64,000 bases of DNA from contig CAJTMG010000003.1 of assembly GCA_910577405.1 (NCBI GenBank), positions 73,696 through 137,695 on the forward strand, in the 5' to 3' direction. Below the pieces are notes generated by a model that was not told where the DNA came from, made no database searches, and saw only the letters and a list, made by a program, of their open reading frames with translations. Origin of the DNA: an uncultured Oscillibacter sp. (GTDB lineage: Bacteria > Bacillota > Clostridia > Oscillospirales > Oscillospiraceae). Shown here one piece after another: positions 51,101 to 58,929 of this stretch. The position numbers were made by a program, and so were the translations under genes. How positions within the stretch are numbered: position 1 is the stretch's first letter; every line of letters begins with the position of its first letter.

Positions 51101-51496
51101 GAAGCAATGGTAGACGAACGCATGGGCGACCCCAAAAACCCTATAGAAGCCCTGGACCGGATGATGAAGGAAAGCGCCATCAGCATGACCCTCCTGACCC
51201 CGGACACCGGCCCGCAGTACAATATCGACCCCCAGGCTGGCAACGGCCCTAACCGCGCACTCCATTTCCCCAATAGCTTTGACTGGCAGTTGGTGGAGGA
51301 TGTCCCTTATCTGAGGAATGTCCCCATGACCCTGACACTGACAGATCAGAACAAAGATTTTAGCCTGTATTTTTACGAAGGGGTCAATCTGGTGCTTCTG
51401 CATACGCGCCATCAGGACAAATGGTTCGCCGCTATGCCCAAAGACGACCCGAATGACGTGTTCTATCAGGATGTTTTCCAATTCATGCGGGTCTAG
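48104..51496 (+). CDS. BlaR1-type M56 metallopeptidase with long sensor-like C-terminus, ending at an in-frame TAG
   Basis: The 1130-residue product has the M56 layout: N-terminal membrane helices (SSVLILALLALRRVF, YALWGLVLLRLLIPV), a cytoplasmic zinc protease motif H212-EET-H216 in VLAHEETHGRHLDPLW, CELACDEGALRRLGA, and a further helix at about residue 310 (WGIALFAVVSLTAIVCAV). The 800-residue extracytoplasmic region is not a penicillin-binding domain and is unlike BlaR1. Relatives sense a cell-wall signal and cut the BlaI partner. The frame stays open for 144 more residues after TAG (51494-51496), so this may be a nonsense-truncated form of a 1275-residue protein. Confidence 0.8.
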   Translation: MKEILLTSSVLILALLALRRVFRRTVSRRVQYALWGLVLLRLLIPVSLPAAGFSLLTAAEPAVKNLQMVYALPDREMIVVPEDAGQNYPYETPPEAMLGPPSPDDTQNFTDRYGTIHATRYKRQFTLSDLLSPVWLGGMTAMACWLAYSNLTFWRKLRERRLPFELDGYRYPVYLVPEGLPSPCLFGLFRPAIYLTPAAVTSPERLRHVLAHEETHGRHLDPLWSLLRGVCLTVYWFDPLVWWAALASRTDCELACDEGALRRLGADQRIPYGQTLLSLVPVRKAPVNPLLSATTMTAGKRQLKDRITRIAENRKNWGIALFAVVSLTAIVCAVTFTGAKSPEPATLSEEEIAWFNEEFFNGEDVNMRNMFLSSLYDSPQQIDLYQLFYCGAGGPMEFTEADRAFLEANGKNDLPLENEELLRMRCSKILLSDIEAVIAENTSITAEEADWSQLKEHFLWSEETGAYYNVRTPHALTEEGMLMDKTHRMYTRVQITSGERNGDLVRLYYTGEVYSGEYDCDRLPLCVTLRQIKDKYYFVSNQPWDTPVVTIPLEDLQPKDLQPVKLLTGPFDGLRYFGGADWEQAETNILDPYCLLFLTDGHYIYAGVQNKVLSSLPQPFLRLYSEEFSVGGFQDILGHPGFSINYTNSNNQPIRDYYFLTEDGKPVLLARCGQDAQLIDLDGDGERELVSCSVMGGNQKYSQLLFRRDGQIYEADIRALVESAWKDAEAISFDGWDPVNRCLGLSAFAPYDTSDGPTELEGARRVVCRALFYDGANLLLTEDPRSPSEDMGHLMGRSDAPAEVIDAARDLAESAFNQRQSKGFDDWRISTLAGPFEEITGGKRFEIWQMYYELHTPSPEGLSGSAHLSESTWTAPRRPSYLIFQTDRDGNRTLFTTFLESDSAPGTDSFRTGLLGVLVKADSQTFLNIEGSLLAEMFRNQPGQLMKDITGLPEINQEMTIERLANGISSWSQPEWENACLRMENIPLEEKSLLNWNALEAMVDERMGDPKNPIEALDRMMKESAISMTLLTPDTGPQYNIDPQAGNGPNRALHFPNSFDWQLVEDVPYLRNVPMTLTLTDQNKDFSLYFYEGVNLVLLHTRHQDKWFAAMPKDDPNDVFYQDVFQFMRV

Positions 51497-51931
51497 TACG
51501 ATGAAGCCGAATACTCCGGACTGACGGCGGATATCCGGGTCCCGGACATGGGCCAGAGTCAGGAAGCAATCGCAAAAGCCTGGGCAGACGCATACGAAGG
51601 GGCAAAGACAAAGGCAACCCCCGGAAGCGAAATCGCCTGCACCTATGTCCGGAACGAGGAAATTGAAATCGAGCGGTTTGACGAACTGTCTCCGGAAGAA
51701 CTGGACAGCTTCTATCCAGCGCACACAGCAGGACATGAGCGGTTTGGGTTCCAATACAAGACCGTGTTTGTCCCCGAAAACGACCGGGCGCGTTCTTGTC
51801 TGATGGCCGGGAATACAGGCGATTACGAGGGCGGCGATGCTCCGGAGGGCGCGTTGGAATACACCCGCCGCGGCTATATGTACAAAACCGGCGATTACTG
51901 GCGCTGTGATGAAATCGGAACGGGCTGGTAA
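51497..51931 (+). pseudogene. C-terminal remnant of the M56 protein after the in-frame TAG
   Basis: Immediately after TAG the same frame continues YDEAEYSGLTADIRVPDMG and runs to a TAA at 51929-51931. Codon use is unchanged and a plausible folded end is present (RYGYMYKTGDYWRCDEIG-like sequence). There is no ribosome site right after the TAG. An ATG at 51548 could in principle restart translation, but no good Shine-Dalgarno precedes it. The simplest reading is a recent point change (for example TAC to TAG, next to a TAC) or a sequencing error. Confidence 0.7.
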
Positions 51932-51934
51932 CAA

Positions 51935-51971
51935 AAAAGAGGCGTACCTGTTTGTTTGGTACGTCTCTTTT
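51935..51971. terminator. Bidirectional terminator
   Basis: AAAAGAGGCGTACC (51935-51948) pairs with GGTACGTCTCTTTT (51958-51971), one mismatch, followed by T on one side and A on the other. Confidence 0.85.
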
Positions 51972-52005
51972 TCTGTTCAGTTTTTCCGGCCGTCAGAAGC
52001 CACGA

Positions 52006-52416
52006 TTACAGGAACTTCTGCATACCGTCGGTGGCCATAGAGGGCTCAGCGCTGATGGCGACGGTGAACTTGATGCCGTTGCGCTCGCCGAAGGTGTCCA
52101 GCCAGCAGAGGAACTTTTCAGTCTCAGCGTCCACCTCGCGGCCCACCATTTTGCAGAGGTTGTCCACGAACACATGAGAGATGTCGTAGTTCCCGGCATA
52201 GAGACCGCTGATGAAGCCCCGGACCAGGTCGAAATTATTGAGCTTGTATTCCTGCGCGTCGATCAAACGGATATGGTAGTGGATGTCGTAGGTCATATTC
52301 TTGTCGGCCTCGATGCAGACCACGTTGCCCGGCTCGTCCTTCGCCGCGTTGTTAATCATTTCAATGAGCTGTTTGGTTTTTCCGGACCCCTTCATGCCCA
52401 TGATCAGTCTAACCAT
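52006..52416 (-). CDS. P-loop ATP-binding protein
   Basis: The 136-residue protein begins MVRLIMGMKGSGKTKQLIEMIN, a clear Walker A (GMKGSGKT, about residues 7-14). A hydrophobic strand ending in acidic residues follows (ISHVFVDNLCKMVG). It lacks any added domain, so it is a minimal P-loop NTPase. I recall similar short proteins as conserved in Clostridia, without known function. ATG at 52416 follows CAGGAGTG. It lies on the same strand behind the PGI-like gene, about 110 bases away, and may share its transcript. Confidence 0.7.
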   Translation of the reverse strand: MVRLIMGMKGSGKTKQLIEMINNAAKDEPGNVVCIEADKNMTYDIHYHIRLIDAQEYKLNNFDLVRGFISGLYAGNYDISHVFVDNLCKMVGREVDAETEKFLCWLDTFGERNGIKFTVAISAEPSMATDGMQKFL

Positions 52417-52525
52417 AGCAAATCACTCCTGTCTTTTTAGAATTCCTCAATCAGAGAGTTTCTGCTTTCAGGATAGCACAGATTTGGAAAAAAAACAATG
52501 CAAAAAAGGAAATTTACGAAATCCT

Positions 52526-53956
52526 TTACAACTGGCCTGCCGACGGCCTGTGTTCCGGACCCCGCAGGCGCGTCAGAAGTCCTGAAAGCTCTTTGTGATA
52601 CGTCTCCAGAGCGCCGCAGTCCTGAGGGTCCACATCCAGAAGCCCCGCTGACAGTCCGCAGGCGAACTGAAAGAAGCACAGCAGTTCCCCCAAGGTTCTG
52701 GCGTTATCCGCGGCCTGATTTTCTGGGGGCTCCGGAGGCTCTGCCCTTCCCTGCCCGGCGCTGATGGTTCCGGCGGTCAGCGTTCCGGCTCCCGACTGCC
52801 CGGCAAGCAGCATTTTGGCCCCTGTCTGACCAGCGGCGCGGACGGTACGGGCGTTTCCTGCGGCCACCAGCCCGTTCCCGGACGCCTGGGCCTCCCGACG
52901 GGCCGCCTGCTGACTCCGGGCCGTAATCCGAAGACAGGGCACCCCGGCGCGGCTGTGGGCTGTCAGCAGGGCTTCCTCCGACTTCTCCCGCAGAAAATCC
53001 AGCTCGCTTTCCGGAAGAAACGCGGGACCGGCAGTCTTTTTTCTTCCATAGGGCGTTTCCAGCGGTCCCCCAAACTGCAAGACCGTCTCGAACATCATCC
53101 GGCGGCCCTCTTGCAGGTACTGGCCCAGTCCCCAGGGTCCCGCAGCCGCCTTTGCCGCAACCGGAAGCAGACCCTTGCCGTCCTTCCCCTCCGCCCCCGC
53201 GAACAGCGCCTGCCACCAGTCCAGCACTCCCTCCATATCCGGGTCACGGCTGGAGAGGACCTCGACAGTCCGGCCCCGGCGGTAAAGCTCGTAGCGCAGG
53301 GCCGCGTAACGCCAGGCGGGATTCTCAAAGGAGGCTTCCCGGCACCGGGAGAGCATATCCGACGCGCCTTGAAGCAGGGATTCGATACCGGCGCCGGCAG
53401 CAGCGGCAGGCAGAAGTCCCGCGGCAGTCAGGATGTCGAAGCGTCCCGCAGCCGGAACCGGAAGAATCTCCCAGCCCTGGGACCGCGCCACATTCATCAG
53501 CGAAGTGCCCTCCACAGCGGCGGCGGCTACCTGACAGGCGGGGCCTCTTGGATTCCGGGCGGCCAGCGCGTCCAACAGGAGACGCAGGAAGGCCGCCGTC
53601 CCAGGGTCCCGGAGAGGCCCGAAGACAAAGACGGATACCGGAAGGCCGTCGGTCTGAGCCAGCACCTCCCGCAGAGCGGCAGAGACAGGTTCCGGGAAAA
53701 ACAAGCGAAACTCACCGCCGCTGCAAAGCCGTCCCGCCACAGCCCTTGCCCCCAAACCGCCGTCCCCGACCGCAATCAGCGCCCCGGACCCGGCCCGAAG
53801 ACGCGCTCCCACCGCCCGCAGCAGCTCCGGACACGTCTCCTGCCAGCCCGCCGCCTCCTCCGCCCGGCCCTGCACCCGTAGCAGTCTTGGACCCAGCGCC
53901 GCTTCATAGGGCATGGGCAGGTAACGCCGCAGCTCATAGCTTTCTACTTCTACCAT
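52526..53956 (-). CDS. Degenerate glucose-6-phosphate isomerase homologue
   Basis: The 476-residue protein follows the PGI scaffold: GRFDILTAAGLLP, DMEGVLDWWQALFAGAEGKDGKGLLP, LQEGRRMMFETVL, AHSRAGVPCLRI and FACGLSAGLLDVDPQD. Several functional motifs are altered. The phosphate-binding SGTT loop reads GPLRDPGT, the glycine loop GIGGSxLG reads VGDGGLG, and the C-terminal QxGVExxK reads CGALETYHK. The conserved His (in AHS) is kept. About 65 Ala/Gly-rich residues (about 375-435) are inserted before the last helix. It is either a highly diverged isomerase or a non-catalytic homologue. ATG at 53956 follows GGGAGG at slightly long spacing. Confidence 0.75.
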   Translation of the reverse strand: MVEVESYELRRYLPMPYEAALGPRLLRVQGRAEEAAGWQETCPELLRAVGARLRAGSGALIAVGDGGLGARAVAGRLCSGGEFRLFFPEPVSAALREVLAQTDGLPVSVFVFGPLRDPGTAAFLRLLLDALAARNPRGPACQVAAAAVEGTSLMNVARSQGWEILPVPAAGRFDILTAAGLLPAAAAGAGIESLLQGASDMLSRCREASFENPAWRYAALRYELYRRGRTVEVLSSRDPDMEGVLDWWQALFAGAEGKDGKGLLPVAAKAAAGPWGLGQYLQEGRRMMFETVLQFGGPLETPYGRKKTAGPAFLPESELDFLREKSEEALLTAHSRAGVPCLRITARSQQAARREAQASGNGLVAAGNARTVRAAGQTGAKMLLAGQSGAGTLTAGTISAGQGRAEPPEPPENQAADNARTLGELLCFFQFACGLSAGLLDVDPQDCGALETYHKELSGLLTRLRGPEHRPSAGQL

Positions 53957-54090
53957 CTTATGTACGTCCTCCCTTGCTCCGCAATTGCCCCTATGATACC
54001 ATCCCAAAGGCGCGAAACCTGTCTGAACGGCGGCAGTACAAATGTGCAGGCCAGACATCCAGGGCGGTTTGCAGGCAGACTGTCAGAGAT

Positions 54091-55212
54091 TCAGGCCGAC
54101 AGGAACGCGGTCCGGAAGAGATGCAGGAACATTTGACCGTAGGTCACACGGGGTACGTCCTCCCCTGCCAGAATGGGGATTTCCGCCACAACTTCCTCCC
54201 CGGAGGTCACTGTCAGAATCCCCAGCTGGTCCCCCTTGGCTACTGGCGCGGCGGCCTGGTCCGTCAGCTCTATGGACTGGTTCAGATTCCCAGCCTTGGC
54301 CTTTTCCAGAAGCAGCGCGCCGCCTTCGGCCAGTACAGGCTGAACGGTAGCCTGCGCGCCCAGCTCCACGGGAACCGGCGGCAGAGGCGCGTCCAGGGTG
54401 ATCTTCCGCAGCGCGTAGGACGCGAAGCCGTGGGTCAGAAGGGCCTGAGCGTCCTCAAAGCGTTTGGCGGAGGTGGGGTCCTTCATCACAACGGCAATCA
54501 GCTCCATGCCGTCCCGTTCCGCGGTGCCGGAGAGACAATAGAGGGCGCTGGCGGTGAATCCGGTTTTCAGACCCGTCGCGCCGTCGTAGAAGCGAATCAG
54601 CCGGTTGGTGTTCACAAGCTGGGATGCCCCGCCGCGCAGGGAGTCCATCCAAATGGTGGTGTACTGCCGGATATCGGGATGGTGCAGAATCAGTTCCCGG
54701 CTCATCAGGGCAATGTCGTGGGCGGAGGTCAGGTGTCCCGCCGCAGGTAAGCCCGTGGCGTTGCAGAAGGTGGTGTCGTTCATCCCCAATTCCTGAGCCT
54801 TGGCGTTCATCTTCTCCACAAAGGCTTCCTCACTCCCCGCTACCGCTTCCGCAAGGGCTACCGCGCAGTCATTGGCCGAGACTACACAGACCGCCTTCAA
54901 CATATCGCTGACGCTGAGCTGTTCGTTTTCCTTCAGCCAAATCTGCGAGCCGCCCATGGAGCACGCGTGGGCCGACGCTGTAACCAGATCGTCATAGCTG
55001 AGCTGCCCGCTGTCCACCGCCTCCATGGTCAGCAGCAGCGTCATGATCTTCGTCACGCTGGCAGGCTCCATCCGAGCGTGTTCGTCCTTGGCGTACAGAA
55101 TCGTTCCTGTCTCCTTCTCCATCAGTATAGCCGACGGCGCCGTTACCTCTACCGCCCCCGCGCTGGCCGTCAGAAGCATTACCGCGCTCAAAAACGCTAT
55201 CACCTTTTTCAT
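54091..55212 (-). CDS. D-alanyl-D-alanine carboxypeptidase (DacF/PBP5 type)
   Basis: The 373-residue protein has a signal peptide (MKKVIAFLSAVMLLTASAGA). The S11 active-site set is S52-V-T-K55 in EPASVTKIMT, Ser-Ala-Asn in VVSANDC, and Lys-Thr-Gly in GLKTGFTASA. A beta-rich C-terminal domain and an amphipathic tail (GQMFLHLFRTAFLSA) for membrane attachment follow. It trims the terminal D-Ala of peptidoglycan stem peptides outside the cell. In Firmicutes DacF is often linked to sporulation genes, but none are here. The ATG follows AGGGGGC. Confidence 0.93.
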   Translation of the reverse strand: MKKVIAFLSAVMLLTASAGAVEVTAPSAILMEKETGTILYAKDEHARMEPASVTKIMTLLLTMEAVDSGQLSYDDLVTASAHACSMGGSQIWLKENEQLSVSDMLKAVCVVSANDCAVALAEAVAGSEEAFVEKMNAKAQELGMNDTTFCNATGLPAAGHLTSAHDIALMSRELILHHPDIRQYTTIWMDSLRGGASQLVNTNRLIRFYDGATGLKTGFTASALYCLSGTAERDGMELIAVVMKDPTSAKRFEDAQALLTHGFASYALRKITLDAPLPPVPVELGAQATVQPVLAEGGALLLEKAKAGNLNQSIELTDQAAAPVAKGDQLGILTVTSGEEVVAEIPILAGEDVPRVTYGQMFLHLFRTAFLSA

Positions 55213-55331
55213 CGTATGCCCCCTTTTTTATGCTGTCCTATCCTATGTGGACCTGTGGACATTCATGACAGGCTGAATCCGACAATCCGGCGAATATTTT
55301 TTCTTTTTATAAAATATCCGTTTAATTGCTA

Positions 55332-55360
55332 TGGACTTTTCCGCCCTCCTATGGTATCCT
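55332..55360 (+). promoter_or_regulatory. Candidate promoter of the Imm51-like gene
   Basis: TGGACT (55332-55337) and TATCCT (55355-55360) are 17 bases apart. A weaker alternative is TTGCTA-18-TATGGT. Confidence 0.45.
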
Positions 55361-55389
55361 TTTTTTATCAGAACAGGAGGTTTCACAAT

Positions 55390-55749
55390 ATGGCGGATTA
55401 CGTAAAAACCCATGAAGACGAAAGATATCTCGCGGTATGGTTCTACAATGAAGACGAGAAGCCCCTTGCCATCGGAGAAAAGATGTACGCCCTGAACCCG
55501 GACGCCTACATGAACGGCTATAACTGGGAGGCTCTTTTCAACTACTATCTTGGAAAGCACGCGCCGGAGCTCCTGGAGGGCCTGGACAGCGATCCGGAAG
55601 CGGGTTCCTACGCGGCCTACTACAAGCCGTCGGAGGAAAACCGGAAGAAAATGGAGAAATTCGCGGAAATCATCACCTATCTGATCGAAAACGAGGACGT
55701 GCTCTATCGCCTGGTTCAGGAAGAGGGCTGCGAAATCGAGTGGGACTGA
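55390..55749 (+). CDS. Imm51-like immunity protein
   Basis: The 119-residue acidic protein resembles Imm51-type immunity proteins, with MNGYNWEALFNYYLGKHAPELLEGLDSDPEAGSY, AYYKPSEENRKKMEKFAEII and a C-terminal CEIEWD. Immunity proteins bind and block a cognate polymorphic toxin. No toxin, WXG100 or secretion gene is adjacent, so it would be an orphan defence gene or would serve another purpose. ATG at 55390 follows AGGAGG. The family assignment rests on recalled similarity. Confidence 0.6.
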   Translation: MADYVKTHEDERYLAVWFYNEDEKPLAIGEKMYALNPDAYMNGYNWEALFNYYLGKHAPELLEGLDSDPEAGSYAAYYKPSEENRKKMEKFAEIITYLIENEDVLYRLVQEEGCEIEWD

Positions 55750-55796
55750 CGGCGTTTGTCCTAAATCGGATTGTCAATTTTCAGCTCTTTTGTCCC

Positions 55797-55825
55797 TTGC
55801 CAACCGTCCGATGGGATGTTAGAAT
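55797..55825 (+). promoter_or_regulatory. Promoter of the YgjV-like gene
   Basis: TTGCCA (55797-55802) and TAGAAT (55820-55825) have a 17-base spacer. Confidence 0.75.
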
Positions 55826-55868
55826 GGAGATATTCCGAAATCGGACAGATTAAAACAGGGGGCGGAGC

Positions 55869-56408
55869 ATGAACGAATGGATTGTACAGGGGATCGGCTT
55901 TCTGGGGGTGGCGTTTTTCGCGCTGTCCTATCAGGTGAAGTCCAACCGGAAGCTGTTTTTATGCCAGGCCATCGGGTCGGGACTGTTCGCGCTGCAATTC
56001 TTCCTTCTGGGAGCCGTCAGCGGCGCCTACAGCCTGCTTCTGAATATCTTCCGGGGCCTGCTGCTGATGCGCTACAACGACTGGCCTTGGGTCCGCTGGA
56101 AGGGGCTGGCGGCGCTGTTCTGCGGTCTCCATGGTCTGATTACCTGCCTTACCTGGGCCGGTCCCATCAGTCTGCTCTCCTTTACGGCAGCGGCGGTCAG
56201 TACCCTGGGGCAGTGGCAGAACAACGCAAAGACCATCCGGCTGGCCAATCTCTTCTGCGCCTCCCCCTGCTGGCTGGCGTATGATATCCTCGTGCATTCC
56301 TGGGGCGGTATCTTAAGCGAGTCCATCGCCATCTTTTCCGTGCTGCTTTCTGTTTTCCGCTTCGGCTGGTCCGCCCTCGGTGACCCTGATTCGGATTTTC
56401 AGAAATAA
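55869..56408 (+). CDS. YgjV family inner-membrane protein
   Basis: The 179-residue protein has about six membrane helices and the YgjV opening IVQGIGFLGVAFFALSYQVKSNRKLFLCQ. LLLNIFRGLLLMRY and LANLFCASPCWLAYDILVHSWGGILSE follow, all typical of the family. No biochemical role is established. ATG at 55869 is preceded by GGGGGCGGAGC. A bidirectional terminator follows. Confidence 0.85.
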   Translation: MNEWIVQGIGFLGVAFFALSYQVKSNRKLFLCQAIGSGLFALQFFLLGAVSGAYSLLLNIFRGLLLMRYNDWPWVRWKGLAALFCGLHGLITCLTWAGPISLLSFTAAAVSTLGQWQNNAKTIRLANLFCASPCWLAYDILVHSWGGILSESIAIFSVLLSVFRFGWSALGDPDSDFQK

Positions 56409-56429
56409 CGGCTGTTTCTGCGCAAAAAT

Positions 56430-56470
56430 ACCCCGAAGAGCCTGTTTTCGACTCTCCGGGGTGCTTTTAT
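56430..56470. terminator. Bidirectional terminator
   Basis: ACCCCGAAGAG (56430-56440) pairs with CTCTCCGGGGT (56452-56462), one mismatch, followed by GCTTTTATG and preceded by an A-run. Confidence 0.75.
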
Positions 56471-56484
56471 GTAGTTTTTTGGCC

Positions 56485-57873
56485 TTACTTGCTCAAAGCC
56501 TCGTCAATGGCCTTGGCAGCAGTCTTGCCCGCGCCCATAGCCAGAATGACAGTTGCCGCGCCGGTCACAGCGTCACCGCCGGCGTAGACCTTCTCACGGG
56601 AGGTCAGGCCGTCCTCGTTGACCACAATGCCGCCCTTCCGGTTGATCTCAAGCCCCTTGGTGGTGGACTTGATCAGCGGGTTGGGACTGGTGCCCAGGGA
56701 CATAATCACGCAGTCCACATCAATCTCGAACTCACTGCCGGGAACCTCGATGGGCCGGCGGCGTCCGGAGGCGTCAGGTTCGCCCAGTTCCATGCGGATG
56801 CAGCGGATCTTGTTCACGTCGTCGTTTTCGTCGGCGTTAATCTCCACGGGATTGCAGAGGGTCTTGAAGATGATGCCCTCTTCCTCGGCGTGCTCCACCT
56901 CTTCCTTACGGGCGGGCAGTTCTTCCATGCCCCGGCGGTAAACGATGTACACCTCGGCTCCCAGACGCTTGGCGCAGCGGGCAGCGTCCATGGCCACGTT
57001 GCCGCCGCCGACTACCGCCACCTTCTTCGGACGCTGAATCGGCGTATCGGAATCAGGCAGGTAGGCTTTCATCAGATTGATTCGGGTCAGGAACTCGTTG
57101 GCAGAGTACACGCCGCGGTAGTTGATGCCCGGGATATCCATAAACATCGGCAGGCCCGCGCCGGAACCGATGAACACCGCTTCAAAGCCCTGCTCCTCCA
57201 TCAGCTCGTCAATGGAGATGGTACGGCCAACCACGGTATCCGTCGCAATCGTCACGCCCATCGCTTTCAGGCCGTCCACTTCCTTCTGCACGATGGCCTT
57301 GGGCAGACGGAATTCGGGGATGCCGTAGACCAGCACGCCGCCGGCCAGATGCAGAGCCTCGAACACGGTCACGTCATAGCCCTTCCGTGCCAGGTCGCCA
57401 GCGCAGGTCAGACCAGCAGGGCCGGAACCCACGACAGCCACCCGATGCCCATTGGAGACCGGCTTCTCAGGCGCGGCGGAAGTATGGGCGTTATGCCAGT
57501 CAGCCACAAAACGCTCCAGACGGCCAATACCCACAGGATCGCCCTTCTTGCCCCGGACGCAGTATTTCTCGCACTGGCTCTCCTGGGGGCATACCCGGCC
57601 GCAGACGGCAGGCAGGGCGGAGGTATTGGAGATAATCTGATAGGCTTCCTCGAACTCCCCGGCGGCCACCTTCTCGATAAACTCGGGAATGTGGACCATC
57701 ACGGGACAGCCCTGCATACAAGGCTTGTTCTTGCAGTTCAGGCAGCGCTTGGCTTCATCCAGAGCCTGCTCCTCAGTGTAGCCCAAGGCGACCTCCTGGA
57801 AATTCTTATTCCGCACATTGGGGTCCTGAGAGGGCATGGGGTTCTTTGTTAACGACATATTTGCCTTGGCCAT
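56485..57873 (-). CDS. nfnB: NfnB-type (GltA/glutamate-synthase small-subunit-like) flavoprotein
   Basis: The 462-residue protein has an N-terminal [4Fe-4S] module (CLNCKNKPCMQGCPV and CGRVCPQESQCEKYC). Two nucleotide-binding domains follow: FAD at VAVVGSGPAGLTCAGDLARKG and NADPH at VAVVGGGNVAMDAARCAKRLGAEV. It is often labelled glutamate synthase small subunit. Directly behind an NfnA-like partner and with no glutamate synthase large subunit, it fits NfnB of the electron-bifurcating NADH-dependent ferredoxin:NADP oxidoreductase. The ATG is one base after the NfnA stop. It would balance NADH, NADPH and ferredoxin in fermentation. Confidence 0.88.
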   Translation of the reverse strand: MAKANMSLTKNPMPSQDPNVRNKNFQEVALGYTEEQALDEAKRCLNCKNKPCMQGCPVMVHIPEFIEKVAAGEFEEAYQIISNTSALPAVCGRVCPQESQCEKYCVRGKKGDPVGIGRLERFVADWHNAHTSAAPEKPVSNGHRVAVVGSGPAGLTCAGDLARKGYDVTVFEALHLAGGVLVYGIPEFRLPKAIVQKEVDGLKAMGVTIATDTVVGRTISIDELMEEQGFEAVFIGSGAGLPMFMDIPGINYRGVYSANEFLTRINLMKAYLPDSDTPIQRPKKVAVVGGGNVAMDAARCAKRLGAEVYIVYRRGMEELPARKEEVEHAEEEGIIFKTLCNPVEINADENDDVNKIRCIRMELGEPDASGRRRPIEVPGSEFEIDVDCVIMSLGTSPNPLIKSTTKGLEINRKGGIVVNEDGLTSREKVYAGGDAVTGAATVILAMGAGKTAAKAIDEALSK

Positions 57874-57874
57874 A

Positions 57875-58717
57875 TCACTGGGCCTCCTTCTTGAACAGGT
57901 TGCAGGCTTCTTCGTATTTATGCTTCTCGAAGTCCATATACATCTGATTCCGCTTCACGGCCAGGTCCCAGTCTACCTGATGACCGTCGAAATCCGGGCC
58001 GTCCACGCAGGCGAACTTCATCTGGCCGCCCACGCTCAGACGGCAGCCGCCGCACATCCCGGTACCGTCGATCATGATGGGGCTCATGGACACGGTGGTG
58101 GGGATGCCGTAGGGCTTGGTGGTCAGGGAGACGAACTTCATCATGACCATGGGTCCGATAGCGAAAACCTCGTCATACTGGTTTCCCTCTTCAATCAGGT
58201 CTTTCAGGGCGTCCGTCACCAAGCCCTTCCGGCCATAGGAACCGTCGTCGGTGCAGACGATCAGTTTATCGCTGGACTTTTTGAAATCCTCCTCAAGAAT
58301 GACCAGATCCTGATTCTTGAAGCCTACCACGGCATGGACTTCCGCGCCGTCGTCATGGAACTTCTTCAGCACAGGGTACGCGATCGCACAGCCCACGCCG
58401 CCGCCTACCACGCAGACTTTCTTCTTGCCCTCGGTCTCGGTAGCTTTGCCAAGGGGACCCACGAAGTCCTGGAGGCAGTCGCCCTCATTCAGGTGGGTAA
58501 GCTTTTCGGTTGTCGCGCCGATGGTCTGGACAATGATGGTAACGGTACCCTTCTCGGGGTCGTAGGCGTTGATGGTGATGGGGATACGCTCGCCCTTCTC
58601 ATCCACGCGGAGGATGATAAACTGACCGGGCTGAGCCTTCTTAGCAATCAGCGGGGCCTCGATCTCATACAGCGTGACGGTGGGTCGGAGGGCTTCCTTT
58701 CTAACGATGCGATACAT
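57875..58717 (-). CDS. nfnA: NfnA-type FAD/[2Fe-2S] subunit (dihydroorotate dehydrogenase electron-transfer-like)
   Basis: The 280-residue protein has a ferredoxin-reductase-like FAD domain (PGQFIILRVDEKGERIPITINAYD), an NAD domain (KVCVVGGGVGCAIAYPVLKKF) and a C-terminal [2Fe-2S] site (DGTGMCGGCRLSVGGQMKFACVDGPDFDG). It matches NfnA/SudB proteins. Together with the next gene it should form the NfnAB bifurcating transhydrogenase. ATG at 58717 follows AAGAAGGAAG. A fully consensus-like promoter (58794-58822, minus strand) drives the pair. Confidence 0.9.
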   Translation of the reverse strand: MYRIVRKEALRPTVTLYEIEAPLIAKKAQPGQFIILRVDEKGERIPITINAYDPEKGTVTIIVQTIGATTEKLTHLNEGDCLQDFVGPLGKATETEGKKKVCVVGGGVGCAIAYPVLKKFHDDGAEVHAVVGFKNQDLVILEEDFKKSSDKLIVCTDDGSYGRKGLVTDALKDLIEEGNQYDEVFAIGPMVMMKFVSLTTKPYGIPTTVSMSPIMIDGTGMCGGCRLSVGGQMKFACVDGPDFDGHQVDWDLAVKRNQMYMDFEKHKYEEACNLFKKEAQ

Positions 58718-58793
58718 AAACTTCCTTCTTTCCCTTTCCCAAATTGATATCAGACGTTGGTGTCCTGGTGCCTGCCATTGACACATTGTCTCT

Positions 58794-58822
58794 ATTTTAA
58801 CATACCCTTCTGTCCGCGTCAA
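58794..58822 (-). promoter_or_regulatory. Promoter of nfnAB
   Basis: On the minus strand TTGACG (58817-58822) and TAAAAT (58794-58799) have a 17-base spacer. Confidence 0.8.
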
Positions 58823-58929
58823 TCAGTTTCTGCACTTTTCTAAAAAATGCCGCGAAGCTGATAAAAGTTATTTCCTTTTCTGTTTGTTTTTTAAGAAAGG
58901 AGAAGAAGAGCCGCAGTGAAGGCAGGCAG

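Noticed and set aside
51494..51496. TAG as a pyrrolysine codon
   Set aside because: The M56/BlaR1-like family has no known pyrrolysine, and nothing in the window suggests pyl genes. A nonsense change or sequencing error is simpler.
53152..54750. A 532-codon plus-strand open frame rich in Pro/Arg/Ser
   Set aside because: It spans two well-supported minus-strand genes and has the low-complexity composition of a GC-rich antisense frame.
56380..57852. A 490-codon plus-strand open frame
   Set aside because: It is antisense to the NfnB-type gene and begins inside the ygjV end; no ribosome site or domain.
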